NCBI GenBank assembly: GCA_020831965.1
Contig: JAFIFP010000009.1
Span: 496,001-560,000 of the forward strand
Direction: 5' to 3'
DNA length: 64,000 nucleotides
Source of the DNA: Idiomarina sp.
GTDB taxonomy: Bacteria; Pseudomonadota; Gammaproteobacteria; Enterobacterales; Alteromonadaceae
Positions 36,480 to 45,950 of this stretch are shown in pieces (position 1 is the stretch's first letter; every line of letters starts with the position of its first letter). The notes beneath the pieces are model-generated. The model was given only the letters and a program-made list of their open reading frames with translations. It did not search any database and was not told where the DNA came from. The position numbers and the translations under genes were made by a program.

Positions 36480-39224
36480 TTAGGTTAGCTTGCCGTGGCA
36501 GTGCTTAAACTTTTTACCTGAACCACAAGGGCACGGGTCATTACGACCTACTTTGTCACCCTCACGCACCACAGGTTGTCCAGAGATACCCATACCTGCA
36601 CCAGGGGCGCCTGCAGCGGCTCCCGCAGCACCTGAAGTAGGCGAGGACTCATGCTTGTACTCACGTGGCATAGCGTCTGCTTTACGACGTTGTGCTTCAA
36701 CCGCTTCAACGTCCTCTTCGGCACGCACCCGAACCTTACTCAGAATACTCACCACATCCACTTTCAGTGCTTCAAGCATGTCCATGAATAGGTCATAGGC
36801 TTCACGCTTGTACTCTTGCTTCGGATTCTTTTGTGCATAACCGCGTAAGTGAATACCCTGGCGCAAATGATCCATGGCAGCTAAATGCTCTTTCCAATGA
36901 GAGTCCAAGCTTTGCAGCATGATCGCTTTCTCAAAGTTACGCAGTACCTGAGGACCCACTTGCTGCTCTTTGTCTTGGTAAGCTTTGTTCGAAAGCCCAA
37001 CAATGCGCTCACGCAAAACTTCTTCAAACAGCTTGTCATCTTCATCGAGCCATTTCTGGATCGGTAAATCCATATCAAAGTCTGCGCGCAGACGATCTTC
37101 AAGGCCCGACACATTCCACATTTCTTCCAAAGACTCCGGTGGAATGTACTCAGAAATCACTTTGTTGAGAACATCGTCACGAATCGCTTCGATGGTTTCT
37201 TTAATGTCACCTTCGTCGAGCAACTCATTCCGCTGCTGATACACCACTTTACGTTGGTCGTTAGCTACGTCATCGTACTCAAGTAATTGCTTACGAATAT
37301 CGAAGTTACGCGCTTCTACTTTACGCTGTGCGTTCTCAATGGCTTTGGTTACCCACGGATGCTCAATCGCTTCCCCTGGCTTCATGCCCAAACGCTTCAT
37401 CATGCCCGCCATTCGATCGGTGGCAAAGATCCGCATTAAGCTGTCTTCCAGCGACAAATAGAAGCGTGAAGAACCTGGGTCACCCTGACGACCTGCGCGA
37501 CCACGAAGCTGGTTATCAATCCGGCGTGATTCATGACGCTCCGTACCAATAATATGCAGACCACCGGCTTCAATGACCGCATCGTGGCGAACTTGCCAAG
37601 CTTCCGTGAGACGCTTCACCTGCTCTGGATCCGGATTCTCGAGACCATCGATTTCCACCTGCAAGTTTCCGCCAAGCACGATATCTGTTCCACGACCCGC
37701 CATGTTGGTTGCGATAGTAACCGCACCCGCCTGACCTGCCTGCGCGATAATTTCAGCTTCTTGAGCATGGAACTTCGCGTTCAGAACTTTGTGCTTAATT
37801 TTTTCTTTCTTCAGCAACCGAGAAACGAGCTCTGAGCTCTCAATGGAACTCGTACCCACCAGGACTGGACGCTGGGCGTCTCGTTGCTCGCGAATATCTT
37901 TGATAATCGCGTCATACTTTTCTTGGGCGGTGAGGAAGATTAAATCCGCCATGTCATCGCGAACCATCGGTTTGTTGGTCGGTACTACGACCGTCTCAAG
38001 ACCATAGATTTGCTGGAACTCGAAGGCTTCAGTGTCTGCCGTACCGGTCATACCGGAGAGCTTCTCGTAGAGGCGGAAATAGTTCTGGAAGGTGATAGAC
38101 GCAAGGGTCTGGTTTTCGTGCTGAATAGACACACCTTCTTTAGCTTCCATGGCCTGGTGTAAACCTTCAGACCAACGACGGCCTTCCATAGTCCGGCCTG
38201 TATGCTCATCTACGATAACAATTTGGTCATCTTTGACGATGTAATCCACATCACGTTGGAACAAGTGGTGAGCTCGTAACGCAGCATTCACATGATGTAA
38301 CAGCGTGATGTTCGCCGCCGAATACAAAGAGTCTTCGTCATTCAATAAGCCGTCTTGTCTTAAGATTTCTTCAATGCGCTCTTGGCCATGCTCGGTTAAA
38401 TGTAACTGACGCGACTTTTCGTCAATAGTGAAGTCGCCCAGCTCGGCGCCTTCTTCACCTTTACCGTCTTCGTGTAACTGACGGGTTAACTGCTTCACCA
38501 ACACATTCATCTTGGCGTACAACTCTGAAGAGTCTTCTGCAGGGCCCGAGATGATGAGTGGAGTTCGCGCTTCATCGATTAGGATCGAGTCAACTTCATC
38601 GACAATGGCGTAGTAAAGATCGCGCTGCACGCGCTCTTGCGGAGCAAACGCCATATTGTCGCGCAGGTAATCGAAACCAAACTCATTATTAGTGCCATAT
38701 AGAATGTCAGCTTCATAAGCTGCTTTCTTGTCTTGCGGCATCATTCCGGCGACGTTGCAAGCGACGGTCATGCCGAGGAATTCAAACAAGGGACGGTTCC
38801 AATCGGCGTCACGTTTCGCGAGGTAGTCATTGACCGTAATAATGTGCACACCACCGCCGGTTAAAGCATTCAGGTAGGCAGGCAAGGTCGCCGTCAGGGT
38901 TTTACCTTCACCCGTGCGCATTTCTGCAATACGATTGTCGTTCAAGATCATACCGCCGACTAGCTGCACGTCGAAGTGGCGCATGTTGAATACACGCTTG
39001 CTCGCTTCACGCACAGTCGCAAAGGCTTCAATCAGAACGACATCCAACTTTTGCCCATCAGCCAACCGCTGTTTGAACTCGGCGGTTTTTTCCTTCAGCT
39101 GCTCGTCAGACAAAGCCTCAAACTCAGGCTCTAATGCATTAATCCGCTGAGCTTCTTTCTCTAACTTGCGGATGATACGTTCGTTGCGACTACCAAAAAG
39201 GCGTTTTACTAGACTACCAATCAT
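36480..39224 (-). CDS. secA: Preprotein translocase ATPase SecA
   Basis: Motor of Sec-dependent export, 914 residues when started at M-I-G-S-L-V-K-R (39224). The nucleotide-binding motif M-R-T-G-E-G-K-T-L lies at about 102-110, followed by [15 protein letters not shown]. The C-terminal zinc tail [13 protein letters not shown], which contacts SecB and lipids, is present after a Gly/Ala/Pro-rich linker. No secM-like arrest peptide lies upstream. The leader contains a short CCAAC/GTTGG hairpin (39257-39271) that could affect translation; that is inference. A terminator at 39295-39328 separates it from the upstream M23 gene, so it needs its own promoter in the intervening 70 bp. Confidence 0.98.
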   Translation of the reverse strand: MIGSLVKRLFGSRNERIIRKLEKEAQRINALEPEFEALSDEQLKEKTAEFKQRLADGQKLDVVLIEAFATVREASKRVFNMRHFDVQLVGGMILNDNRIAEMRTGEGKTLTATLPAYLNALTGGGVHIITVNDYLAKRDADWNRPLFEFLGMTVACNVAGMMPQDKKAAYEADILYGTNNEFGFDYLRDNMAFAPQERVQRDLYYAIVDEVDSILIDEARTPLIISGPAEDSSELYAKMNVLVKQLTRQLHEDGKGEEGAELGDFTIDEKSRQLHLTEHGQERIEEILRQDGLLNDEDSLYSAANITLLHHVNAALRAHHLFQRDVDYIVKDDQIVIVDEHTGRTMEGRRWSEGLHQAMEAKEGVSIQHENQTLASITFQNYFRLYEKLSGMTGTADTEAFEFQQIYGLETVVVPTNKPMVRDDMADLIFLTAQEKYDAIIKDIREQRDAQRPVLVGTSSIESSELVSRLLKKEKIKHKVLNAKFHAQEAEIIAQAGQAGAVTIATNMAGRGTDIVLGGNLQVEIDGLENPDPEQVKRLTEAWQVRHDAVIEAGGLHIIGTERHESRRIDNQLRGRAGRQGDPGSSRFYLSLEDSLMRIFATDRMAGMMKRLGMKPGEAIEHPWVTKAIENAQRKVEARNFDIRKQLLEYDDVANDQRKVVYQQRNELLDEGDIKETIEAIRDDVLNKVISEYIPPESLEEMWNVSGLEDRLRADFDMDLPIQKWLDEDDKLFEEVLRERIVGLSNKAYQDKEQQVGPQVLRNFEKAIMLQSLDSHWKEHLAAMDHLRQGIHLRGYAQKNPKQEYKREAYDLFMDMLEALKVDVVSILSKVRVRAEEDVEAVEAQRRKADAMPREYKHESSPTSGAAGAAAGAPGAGMGISGQPVVREGDKVGRNDPCPCGSGKKFKHCHGKLT

Positions 39225-39294
39225 TTGCTTCGAGATTCCTGCGTCGGTTCCTGCCACCAACGTCCTGTTGGCACGGAGAAAACATGAGTTAACT

Positions 39295-39328
39295 AAAAAA
39301 ACAAAACGGCACCTGCACGGGTGCCGTT
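39295..39328 (-). terminator. Rho-independent terminator of the M23 peptidase gene
   Basis: A 9-bp stem, AACGGCACC with GGTGCCGTT, and a 6-base loop are followed on the minus strand by a T-rich tract of about 10 bases. It begins 18 bp after the stop codon at 39346. Confidence 0.9.
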
Positions 39329-39345
39329 ACCGTACTGCTCACCTT

Positions 39346-40230
39346 TTAATCACGAGGTGCGCGACGGGTCACATACTCGGCCGGATTCAAGTGTCGACCA
39401 TTCTGCAAAACTTCATAGTGAACGTGTGGCCCTGTTGCTCGACCGGTTTGCCCTACTTGGCCGATCTTCTGACCTCGTGTGACCACATCCCCTACTTCAA
39501 CGGCATAATTTTTCAAATGCGCGTAACGGGTACGAAGACCGCCACCATGGTCCACTTCAACTAAGTTGCCATACGCGGCACGGCGGCCAGCAAAAGTTAC
39601 AATACCTGCGCCGGTGACCATGACCGGTGTTCCTTCCGGTGCAGCATAGTCAATTCCACGGTGCATGGTCGGGTTTCCATTAAACGGATCACGACGAATA
39701 CCATATTGCGACGACAACCAACCCGAGTTCACCGGACGCCCTGCAATGAAACGCGCTTCATCTATATGGTGATTCACCATCACAGACTCAAGTAGGCGGA
39801 GTTGTTTTTGTCGATCGGCAAGTTGTTCGAGCATTTGATCAAGGTCCCTGAGCAGGTTGTGCTCATTCACCACTGGCCATTCGTTAATGTTAGTTTCTGG
39901 ACCACCCACAGGAAGTGGCTGACCGAAGAAAAATTCACCTTCATCTATTTCTGCAACTTCAGCTAAACGTTGGCCGAATGCCTCTAGGCGCATTAACTGG
40001 CCTTGCAGTTCACCCATTTTCATAGACATGGCGGTTAATTCACGCTGAACTTGCTGACGCACTTCTAATACGGCCTCTGACTCTCGGGCCAAACGAAGTT
40101 GCTCTTGATGAATTTTCTTTTGTGCTAGCTGTGGATCCACACCCCGGTCTTTCCAAGGTTGGTGGTAACTCACGAGAAGAAATGCGGCAATACCCAAAAA
40201 GCTGAGTAAACGGCGACGAGACAAGTTCAT
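39346..40230 (-). CDS. M23 (LytM-type) cell-wall peptidase
   Basis: Envelope protein of 294 residues when started at M-N-L-S-R-R-R (40230). An N-terminal membrane anchor (about residues 7-22) is followed by coiled-coil segments (about 35-90 and 125-155), then a LytM domain at about 185-285. The zinc motifs M-H-R-G-I-D-Y and H-V-H-Y-E-V are present, so it should be an active endopeptidase on peptidoglycan cross-links or a close relative of NlpD/MepM. Its position between secA and lpxC places it beside the dcw cluster. It is divergent from the DUF721 gene. Confidence 0.9.
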   Translation of the reverse strand: MNLSRRRLLSFLGIAAFLLVSYHQPWKDRGVDPQLAQKKIHQEQLRLARESEAVLEVRQQVQRELTAMSMKMGELQGQLMRLEAFGQRLAEVAEIDEGEFFFGQPLPVGGPETNINEWPVVNEHNLLRDLDQMLEQLADRQKQLRLLESVMVNHHIDEARFIAGRPVNSGWLSSQYGIRRDPFNGNPTMHRGIDYAAPEGTPVMVTGAGIVTFAGRRAAYGNLVEVDHGGGLRTRYAHLKNYAVEVGDVVTRGQKIGQVGQTGRATGPHVHYEVLQNGRHLNPAEYVTRRAPRD

Positions 40231-40305
40231 TTTAAACCTGACCTTTCTGCCTTTATAAAGGATTGCTAAACTCATGCAATAATTCACTCACTCAGTTTCT
40301 AATTT

Positions 40306-40623
40306 ATGTTCAACCGACCACCCAAGAGCCTGCAAGATCTGCTAGCCAAGGGTCCTCTTGCTGAACTCAATAAGCGTTCTGACGACGCGGAGCATCTTAG
40401 CGCTCTTTGGCAGCAAGCGGTTTCCCCCGAGCTTGCTGCGGCAACACGCTGTATTGCTTTGCGTGAAGGCGTATTGTCAGTGGCTGTTGCAACCTCGGCC
40501 TGGGCCACTCGATTGCGTTTCACCGAACACCATATTATTCACAATCTACAACGAATTCCAGACTCACGAGTGAATCAACTCGAAATCCATATCGATCCGT
40601 CGCTATTTCAATCAACACGTTAG
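40306..40623 (+). CDS. DUF721 protein, probable DciA-type helicase loader
   Basis: A 105-residue protein with the DUF721 pattern L-W-Q-Q-A-V, then G-V-L-S-V-A-V-A-T-S-A-W-A-T-R-L. DUF721 proteins of the DciA type load the replicative helicase DnaB in many bacteria that lack DnaC. Its location between secA and lpxC is common in marine gammaproteobacteria. The protein is short and has no extra C-terminal domain. No clear ribosome-binding site precedes the ATG. The function is assigned by family. Confidence 0.8.
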   Translation: MFNRPPKSLQDLLAKGPLAELNKRSDDAEHLSALWQQAVSPELAAATRCIALREGVLSVAVATSAWATRLRFTEHHIIHNLQRIPDSRVNQLEIHIDPSLFQSTR

Positions 40624-40639
40624 TTTTTCACGCACCAAA

Positions 40640-40668
40640 ACGTGAACGGGCCGCTGATTGCGACCCGT
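40640..40668 (-). terminator. Terminator at the end of lpxC
   Basis: ACGGG-C-CGC and GCG-A-CCCGT form a stem with one internal mismatch and a 5-base loop (40646-40668). On the minus strand it is followed by TTCACGTTTT. It sits between the convergent lpxC and DUF721 genes and could serve both. Confidence 0.65.
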
Positions 40669-40677
40669 CCATTGGTG

Positions 40678-41592
40678 TCATGCTAATACAGGATTGAGGT
40701 AACTAATTGGAGCTGCTGTCGCGGGTTCTTCAAAGGTGACGAATTCCCACGCTTCTTGGCGCTCCATTAGGGCAACCAACAGTTTGTTGTTCAATGCATG
40801 CCCAGATTTGTGCGCACGCAAATGACCCAAAATACTGTGACCACCCATGTACAGGTCGCCAATAGCGTCCAATACTTTATGCTTCACGAACTCGTCGTCG
40901 TAGCGAAGTCCGTCATTGTTCAAAATCCGGAACTCGTCGAGTACGACTGCATTATCCATGCTGCCACCGAGTGCAAGATTATTTGCACGCAGTAACTCGA
41001 TGTCTTTCATGAAGCCAAAGGTTCGTGCCCGGCTGATTTCGCGAATAAAGTTCTGCGAACTAAAGTCCATCGAAACCATTTGATTGGTATCGGCAATGGC
41101 CGGGTGATCGAAATCAATGGCGAAGTCGATACGAAAGCCGTCATGGGGTAATAATTCGGCCCACTTATCGTCTTCTTCAACGCGCACTGCTTCTTTCACT
41201 CTGACGAATCGCTTCGCTTTGCTTTGCTCTTGCACCCCTGCTGTCTGCAGCAGATAGATGAAAGGATGCGAACTACCGTCCATGATTGGAATTTCATGGG
41301 AGTCCACTTCAACGTATAGGTTATCAATACCCATACCCGCAATCGCCGCGAGCAAGTGTTCAACGGTGGAGATCCGTACGTTGTCATCGGTGATCAGGCA
41401 GGTGCACATACGCGTGTCGCGCACGAGCTCTGGCGATGCCTTCACCTCGACTACAGGATCGAGGTCAGTACGTCGGAACACAATCCCCGTATCCGGCGCA
41501 GCCGGACGCAACACTAGATTGACCTTATTTCCTTTATGCAGGCCAACACCAGTCGTCGCAATCGGTTCTTTGATTGTACGTTGTCTGATCAT
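40678..41592 (-). CDS. lpxC: UDP-3-O-acyl-N-acetylglucosamine deacetylase
   Basis: Zinc enzyme of 304 residues that commits UDP-acyl-GlcNAc to lipid A synthesis. The start is the ATG at 41592 (M-I-R-Q-R-T-I-K), giving the usual length; upstream in-frame codons are ignored. H79 lies in T-V-E-H-L-L-A, and H-K-V-L-D (about 237-241) and H-K-S-G-H-A-L-N-N (about 264) provide the other zinc ligands and the catalytic His. It is the last gene next to ftsZ but has its own strong promoter (41772-41800) and a leader of about 170 bases. Its levels are set by proteolysis in E. coli; the C-terminal tail here ends L-N-P-V-L-A. Confidence 0.97.
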   Translation of the reverse strand: MIRQRTIKEPIATTGVGLHKGNKVNLVLRPAAPDTGIVFRRTDLDPVVEVKASPELVRDTRMCTCLITDDNVRISTVEHLLAAIAGMGIDNLYVEVDSHEIPIMDGSSHPFIYLLQTAGVQEQSKAKRFVRVKEAVRVEEDDKWAELLPHDGFRIDFAIDFDHPAIADTNQMVSMDFSSQNFIREISRARTFGFMKDIELLRANNLALGGSMDNAVVLDEFRILNNDGLRYDDEFVKHKVLDAIGDLYMGGHSILGHLRAHKSGHALNNKLLVALMERQEAWEFVTFEEPATAAPISYLNPVLA

Positions 41593-41771
41593 TCTAACGT
41601 CCTCACTCCATGCCAATTTCTTACAATCGGCCCCGTGTACTCTGCTTTTTTACTTCTGAGCCCGCGCAATCAGTTCAGAGGCACTTGCTAAAACACGCTC
41701 TTGAACTTCGTCGCTAGCCCTTAAGCAGCTTGCTTTTCGTCCACTTCTCGGTCAAAACCTAAAGGGCACAA

Positions 41772-41800
41772 ATTATAACAAATAGTACAGTACTGGTCAA
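41772..41800 (-). promoter_or_regulatory. lpxC promoter with overlapping palindromes
   Basis: TTGACC and a perfect TATAAT are separated by exactly 17 bp on the minus strand, with a start near 41765. An 11-bp palindrome (AGTAC-A-GTACT, 41784-41794) fills much of the spacer, and a second dyad (ACTGG-n5-CCAGT, 41792-41806) covers the -35 box. Both could be operators. The promoter lies only 14 bp beyond the ftsZ stop. Confidence 0.8.
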
Positions 41801-41813
41801 GCCAGTCTAATTT

Positions 41814-43001
41814 TTAGTCAGCCTGACGTCGCAAGAAGGCTGGGATGTCCAAGAAGTCCTGGTCTCCCGCTGGCTTCGGGCGTGCAGCCGGCTTTTCATC
41901 ATCAGCTACGTTCATTGGTTCTTCTTCGATCTTCGCCGCAGTCGCTTGACGCCCTGCGTAACCGCCACCGAGCGAAGGTGAACGTGTGCCTGCTGGTTCC
42001 ACTTTGCGAGGCTCAACCAAAGAGATATCTGGCTTACGCTCAGCACCAATACCAGTCGCAACGACTGTCACGCGCATTTCGTCTGACATTTCTACGTCAA
42101 TCACGGCACCAATAATCACTGTGGCGTTGTCTGACGCGAATGCACGGATGGTCTGACCCACGGTATCGAACTCTTCCATACTCATGTCCATACCTGCGGT
42201 CACGTTAACCAACACACCGCGCGCACCTGACAAGTCGATATCTTCCAGAAGTGGGCTGTTAATGGCCATTTCAGCAGCTTCTTGCGCGCGATCTTCACCG
42301 CGAGCAATACCAGTGCCCATCATGGCTGTGCCCATTTCGCGCATAACAGCTTGAACGTCGGCGAAATCCACGTTAATCAAACCTGGACGTGTAATGAGCT
42401 CGGCGATCCCTTGCACAGCACCCATCAGCACGTTGTTCGCTGCACCAAATGCATCCAACAAGCTCGTGCCACGGCCCAGAACCTTCAACAGCTTTTCGTT
42501 TGGAATAGTGATCAACGAGTCCACGTGTTGAGCCAACTCAGAGATTCCTTCGTCAGCAGCAGCCATACGCTTTTTGCCTTCGAAAGAGAACGGCTTCGTC
42601 ACTACGGCAACGGTCAAAATTCCCATTTCCTTGGCAATTTCAGCAACAATTGGTGCGGCGCCTGTACCCGTACCACCGCCCATACCGGCGGCGATAAAGA
42701 CCATATCCGCACCTTCAAGGTAACGGGCGATCTCTTCACGGTTTTCTTCCGCAGCGAGACGACCAATTTCTGGATTCGCTCCAGCACCAAGGCCTTTCGT
42801 AATATCTCCACCGAGCTGAATCGTGATGTCAGCACCGTTGCGGCGTAACGCCTGCGCGTCGGTATTCGCGGCCAAGAATTGCACACCTTCAATGGACTGC
42901 GACACCATATGTTGGACGGCGTTACCGCCTCCACCACCCACGCCGATGACTTTAATCACCGCGTCTGATTCGTACTGCTCAATTACTTCGAACATGTTCA
43001 T
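41814..43001 (-). CDS. ftsZ: Cell division GTPase FtsZ
   Basis: Tubulin-like GTPase of 395 residues that forms the Z-ring. The GTP signature G-M-G-G-G-T-G-T-G is at 106-114, with the synergy loop N-V-D-F-A-D-V about 100 residues later. A variable linker follows residue 320, and the C-terminal anchor peptide [12 protein letters not shown] that binds FtsA and ZipA is intact. The ATG at 43001 follows GGAGAGG at 8 bp. The 45-bp gap to ftsA is short, so expression from upstream in the dcw operon is expected. Confidence 0.98.
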   Translation of the reverse strand: MNMFEVIEQYESDAVIKVIGVGGGGGNAVQHMVSQSIEGVQFLAANTDAQALRRNGADITIQLGGDITKGLGAGANPEIGRLAAEENREEIARYLEGADMVFIAAGMGGGTGTGAAPIVAEIAKEMGILTVAVVTKPFSFEGKKRMAAADEGISELAQHVDSLITIPNEKLLKVLGRGTSLLDAFGAANNVLMGAVQGIAELITRPGLINVDFADVQAVMREMGTAMMGTGIARGEDRAQEAAEMAINSPLLEDIDLSGARGVLVNVTAGMDMSMEEFDTVGQTIRAFASDNATVIIGAVIDVEMSDEMRVTVVATGIGAERKPDISLVEPRKVEPAGTRSPSLGGGYAGRQATAAKIEEEPMNVADDEKPAARPKPAGDQDFLDIPAFLRRQAD

Positions 43002-43046
43002 AGTTATTACCTCTCCACTTTCCTGTAGTTTTTCTTATTACCCCAA

Positions 43047-44282
43047 TTAAAACTCACCACGGAACCAGCTTTGCAGGCGTTGCCACCAGCGCGATTGCTG
43101 CTGTCGACTCCGCTCCTTTTCCTGCTCTGCTAGAACCATCTGACCGTAACGCAATAAACCCACCGCCGTAGCGTAAGCCGGGTCACTCACATAGTCAGTC
43201 AGTCCCCTCACACCCAATGGCCCCCCAAGGCGCACGGGCATCTGGAAGATCTCTTCTGCGAACTCGACCGCACCTTCCATCTTGCTGGTGCCACCGGTCA
43301 GTACTACCCCGGCTGCAATTTGCTCATCCAGTCCACTTTTTTCTATTTCATCGCGAATCAATTCAAACAATTCCTGATACCGCGGTTCTACTACCTCAGC
43401 TAAGGTATGACGGCTCATGATGCGTGATGGACGACCACCCACCGAAGGCACTTCAATGGTGTCTTCCATACTGACCATCTGACGCAATGCACAGGCATAC
43501 TGCACCTTAATTTCTTCAGCGTGACCCAGCGGTGTCCGGAAAATCTTGGCAATGTCGTTGGTAACTTGATTACCCGCAACCGGAATCACTGCGGTATGAC
43601 GCAACACGCCACCTGAGAAGATGGAAATATCGATAGTGCCACCACCCATATCCACGAGCGCCACACCTAGCTCTTTTTCGTCGTCGGTTAACACCGCATT
43701 GCTGGAAGCAAGAGCAGAAAATACCAACTCCTCGACGGTTAAGTCGCAACGCTCCACGGCTTTCACGATGTTTTTGGCCATGTCGTTCGCACAAGTGATG
43801 ATGTGGACACGCGATTCCATGCGCACACCAGACATTCCCACCGGGCTCTTAATACTCTCTTGGGAGTCGATTACAAACTCCTGAGGTAACACATGCAAAA
43901 TGCGTCTCTCTTGTGCGATGGGCACTGACTTAGCCGCATGAATCACGCTTTCCACGTCATCCTGTGTGACTTCAACGTCATTGATCGGCACCATGCCATT
44001 CTCGTTCTGGCAACCGATATGGCGACCTGAAATATTGAGGTATACCGCCGATGCACGGCAGTCCGCCATCAGCTCAGCTTCATTAATGGCACGCTGGATC
44101 GACTGCACAACTAAGTTCAGATCGTTCACACCGCCCTTATCCATGCCTCGGGATGCCGTTGCACCAACACCGATGACACTGAGTTCACCGTCGGGTGAAA
44201 CTTCGCCAATTAATGCGGTCACCTTGCTGGTGCCGACATCCAGGCTGACGATCATGTTTTCTTCTTCTGTTTTTACTATCAC
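43047..44282 (-). CDS. ftsA: Cell division actin-like protein FtsA
   Basis: Actin-fold membrane tether for FtsZ, 411 residues. The start is a GTG at 44282 with AGGTG upstream; it aligns in length with E. coli FtsA, and the next ATG at 44255 would cut nine residues. The ATP-binding segments S-L-D-V-G-T-S-K, V-D-M-G-G-G-T-I-D and V-V-L-T-G-G-T-S-K are visible. The last residues W-W-Q-R-L-Q-S-W-F-R are a classic amphipathic membrane-targeting helix. It lies 3 bp after the ftsQ stop. Confidence 0.97.
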   Translation of the reverse strand: MIVKTEEENMIVSLDVGTSKVTALIGEVSPDGELSVIGVGATASRGMDKGGVNDLNLVVQSIQRAINEAELMADCRASAVYLNISGRHIGCQNENGMVPINDVEVTQDDVESVIHAAKSVPIAQERRILHVLPQEFVIDSQESIKSPVGMSGVRMESRVHIITCANDMAKNIVKAVERCDLTVEELVFSALASSNAVLTDDEKELGVALVDMGGGTIDISIFSGGVLRHTAVIPVAGNQVTNDIAKIFRTPLGHAEEIKVQYACALRQMVSMEDTIEVPSVGGRPSRIMSRHTLAEVVEPRYQELFELIRDEIEKSGLDEQIAAGVVLTGGTSKMEGAVEFAEEIFQMPVRLGGPLGVRGLTDYVSDPAYATAVGLLRYGQMVLAEQEKERSRQQQSRWWQRLQSWFRGEF

Positions 44283-44285
44283 GTT

Positions 44286-45020
44286 TCATTCACCTGGTTT
44301 GTTGTCACGCCAACCGACTGCTGCGCCGGTGTCATACCGTAAATCCACATAGGCAATCGCCCGTTCGTCTTCTGCGCGAATCAGCGGCAACATATCCATA
44401 AAGCGCTGAACTCGCTCTAACCGGGCTTCGCGCCCCAGCCGAAGTTCAATATCGTCGTCTATCCATAAACGCACTGAGAACCTCTGGCTCAACTCAATCT
44501 GGGTGAGAGTTAGCCCACCTTGCGCGAGCAAGGTCTGCATGCGGCGAAACTGACGGTACACTTCCTCCACGTCTGTCTCTGGGCCTCGCATGCGCGGCAA
44601 TAACTTTTCAACCCGCGCCGGATCACCGGCAAACACTCGTCCGTCCTTGTTCACTAACGCCTGTTCGTTCCATACCGCCACAGCTTCCTGCTCGACGAGA
44701 TAAATCCGCAAACGACCTGGCCACTCTCTGCGCATCGATACGGAATAGATCCATGGCAATGCTTGTATCCGCTCCAGTAGCTCATCAGCATCTGCTGAAA
44801 AAAAACTACCTACTTCACCTTCAGTGATGGCTGCAACTACTTCCGCGTCCGTGGTGTAAGTGCGTTCACCTTGGATAATCACCGCCGACAAAGGCACCCG
44901 TTGCTCATCAATCAAGGTCTTAAACAACCAAACCGCGCCTACTATCATGCTCATCACAATGACCAAGAAGACGCCAAAGCCTATCCAAAACTCACGCCGC
45001 TGCCGCCCAGACACCGTCAT
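44286..45020 (-). CDS. ftsQ: Cell division protein FtsQ
   Basis: Bitopic divisome protein of 244 residues. A short cytosolic N-terminus (about 1-11) and one membrane helix (about 12-33) are followed by the POTRA domain beginning S-A-V-I-I-Q-G-E-R and a beta domain with V-S-M-R-R-E-W-P-G-R-L. These are typical of FtsQ, which joins FtsB and FtsL in the FtsQBL complex. The start lies 3 bp after the ddl stop. Confidence 0.93.
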   Translation of the reverse strand: MTVSGRQRREFWIGFGVFLVIVMSMIVGAVWLFKTLIDEQRVPLSAVIIQGERTYTTDAEVVAAITEGEVGSFFSADADELLERIQALPWIYSVSMRREWPGRLRIYLVEQEAVAVWNEQALVNKDGRVFAGDPARVEKLLPRMRGPETDVEEVYRQFRRMQTLLAQGGLTLTQIELSQRFSVRLWIDDDIELRLGREARLERVQRFMDMLPLIRAEDERAIAYVDLRYDTGAAVGWRDNKPGE

Positions 45021-45023
45021 GCA

Positions 45024-45950
45024 TTACTCCGCTTGCGGGGCTGACGTTGCCAGTATCCGCATAACTAATTGCGCAAAGCTCAAGCCCAACTGTTTAGCCG
45101 CCATTGGTACGAGACTCTTTGCGGTCATCCCCGGCGCCATGTTGACTTCCAGCAGCTGCATCTCGCCATGCTCATCAAACATGAGGTCGACACGTCCCCA
45201 GCCTTTGCCACCCACAGCTTGGAATGCTTGTAAGGCAAGGTCTCGCACTGCCAACTCTGCAGCTTCGCTTAATCCGGCCGGACAGCTATATTGGGTCGTT
45301 GAATCCTCGTACTTCGCGTTGTAGTCATAAAATGTATGCGGTGTACTCACGCGAATCGCCGGCAGCGCCTGGTGGCCCAAAATACCAACGGTATATTCAG
45401 GACCGCTCAACCAACGCTCAATCAATATTTCACCGTCGTAACGTGCTGCTTCAATGAGCGCTTGTTGTAGCTCAGGAACCGAGTCCGCTCGCGACATGCC
45501 GATGCTTGAACCTTCATGCGCCGGCTTCACCATCACGGTGCCACCGAGTTGCGTCAGGATCTTCGCAACATCCAGTTCCGGAATGTGGTCCGCATGTGTT
45601 GTCACTGCACCCGCTGTGGGTAATCCCATGCCTTTCCAAAGCGCCTTCGTTCGCGACTTATCCATAGCCAGCGCGCAAGCCATCACATCTGATCCAGTAA
45701 AGGGAATACCCAAATAGTTGAGTACCGCTTGGGCTTCACCGTCCTCACCACCGCGTCCGTGCAACGCGATAAATGCACGTTGCACACCGAGCTCTTTTAA
45801 TTCCAACAGTGAGCGTTCCGCTGGATCAAACCACAGCACGTCCACTTTGTTTTCTTCCAGTGCCGTCAGTACCGCCTTACCAGAGCGCAACGAGATTTCC
45901 CGTTCCGCGGAGTTACCGCCAGCAAGCAGTGCCACTTTGCCGTAATGCAT
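45024..45950 (-). CDS. ddl: D-alanine-D-alanine ligase
   Basis: ATP-grasp ligase of 308 residues that makes the D-Ala-D-Ala dipeptide for peptidoglycan. The N-terminal A-L-L-A-G-G-N-S-A-E-R-E-I-S-L, the H-G-R-G-G-E-D-G loop, E-G-S-S-I-G-M and the Mg-binding L-L-E-V-N-M-A-P-G-M-T are all present. Many family members have E-V-N-T-x-P-G; M-A replaces T-x here. The length fits DdlB. The start overlaps the murC stop by 1 bp (TAATG). Confidence 0.96.
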   Translation of the reverse strand: MHYGKVALLAGGNSAEREISLRSGKAVLTALEENKVDVLWFDPAERSLLELKELGVQRAFIALHGRGGEDGEAQAVLNYLGIPFTGSDVMACALAMDKSRTKALWKGMGLPTAGAVTTHADHIPELDVAKILTQLGGTVMVKPAHEGSSIGMSRADSVPELQQALIEAARYDGEILIERWLSGPEYTVGILGHQALPAIRVSTPHTFYDYNAKYEDSTTQYSCPAGLSEAAELAVRDLALQAFQAVGGKGWGRVDLMFDEHGEMQLLEVNMAPGMTAKSLVPMAAKQLGLSFAQLVMRILATSAPQAE

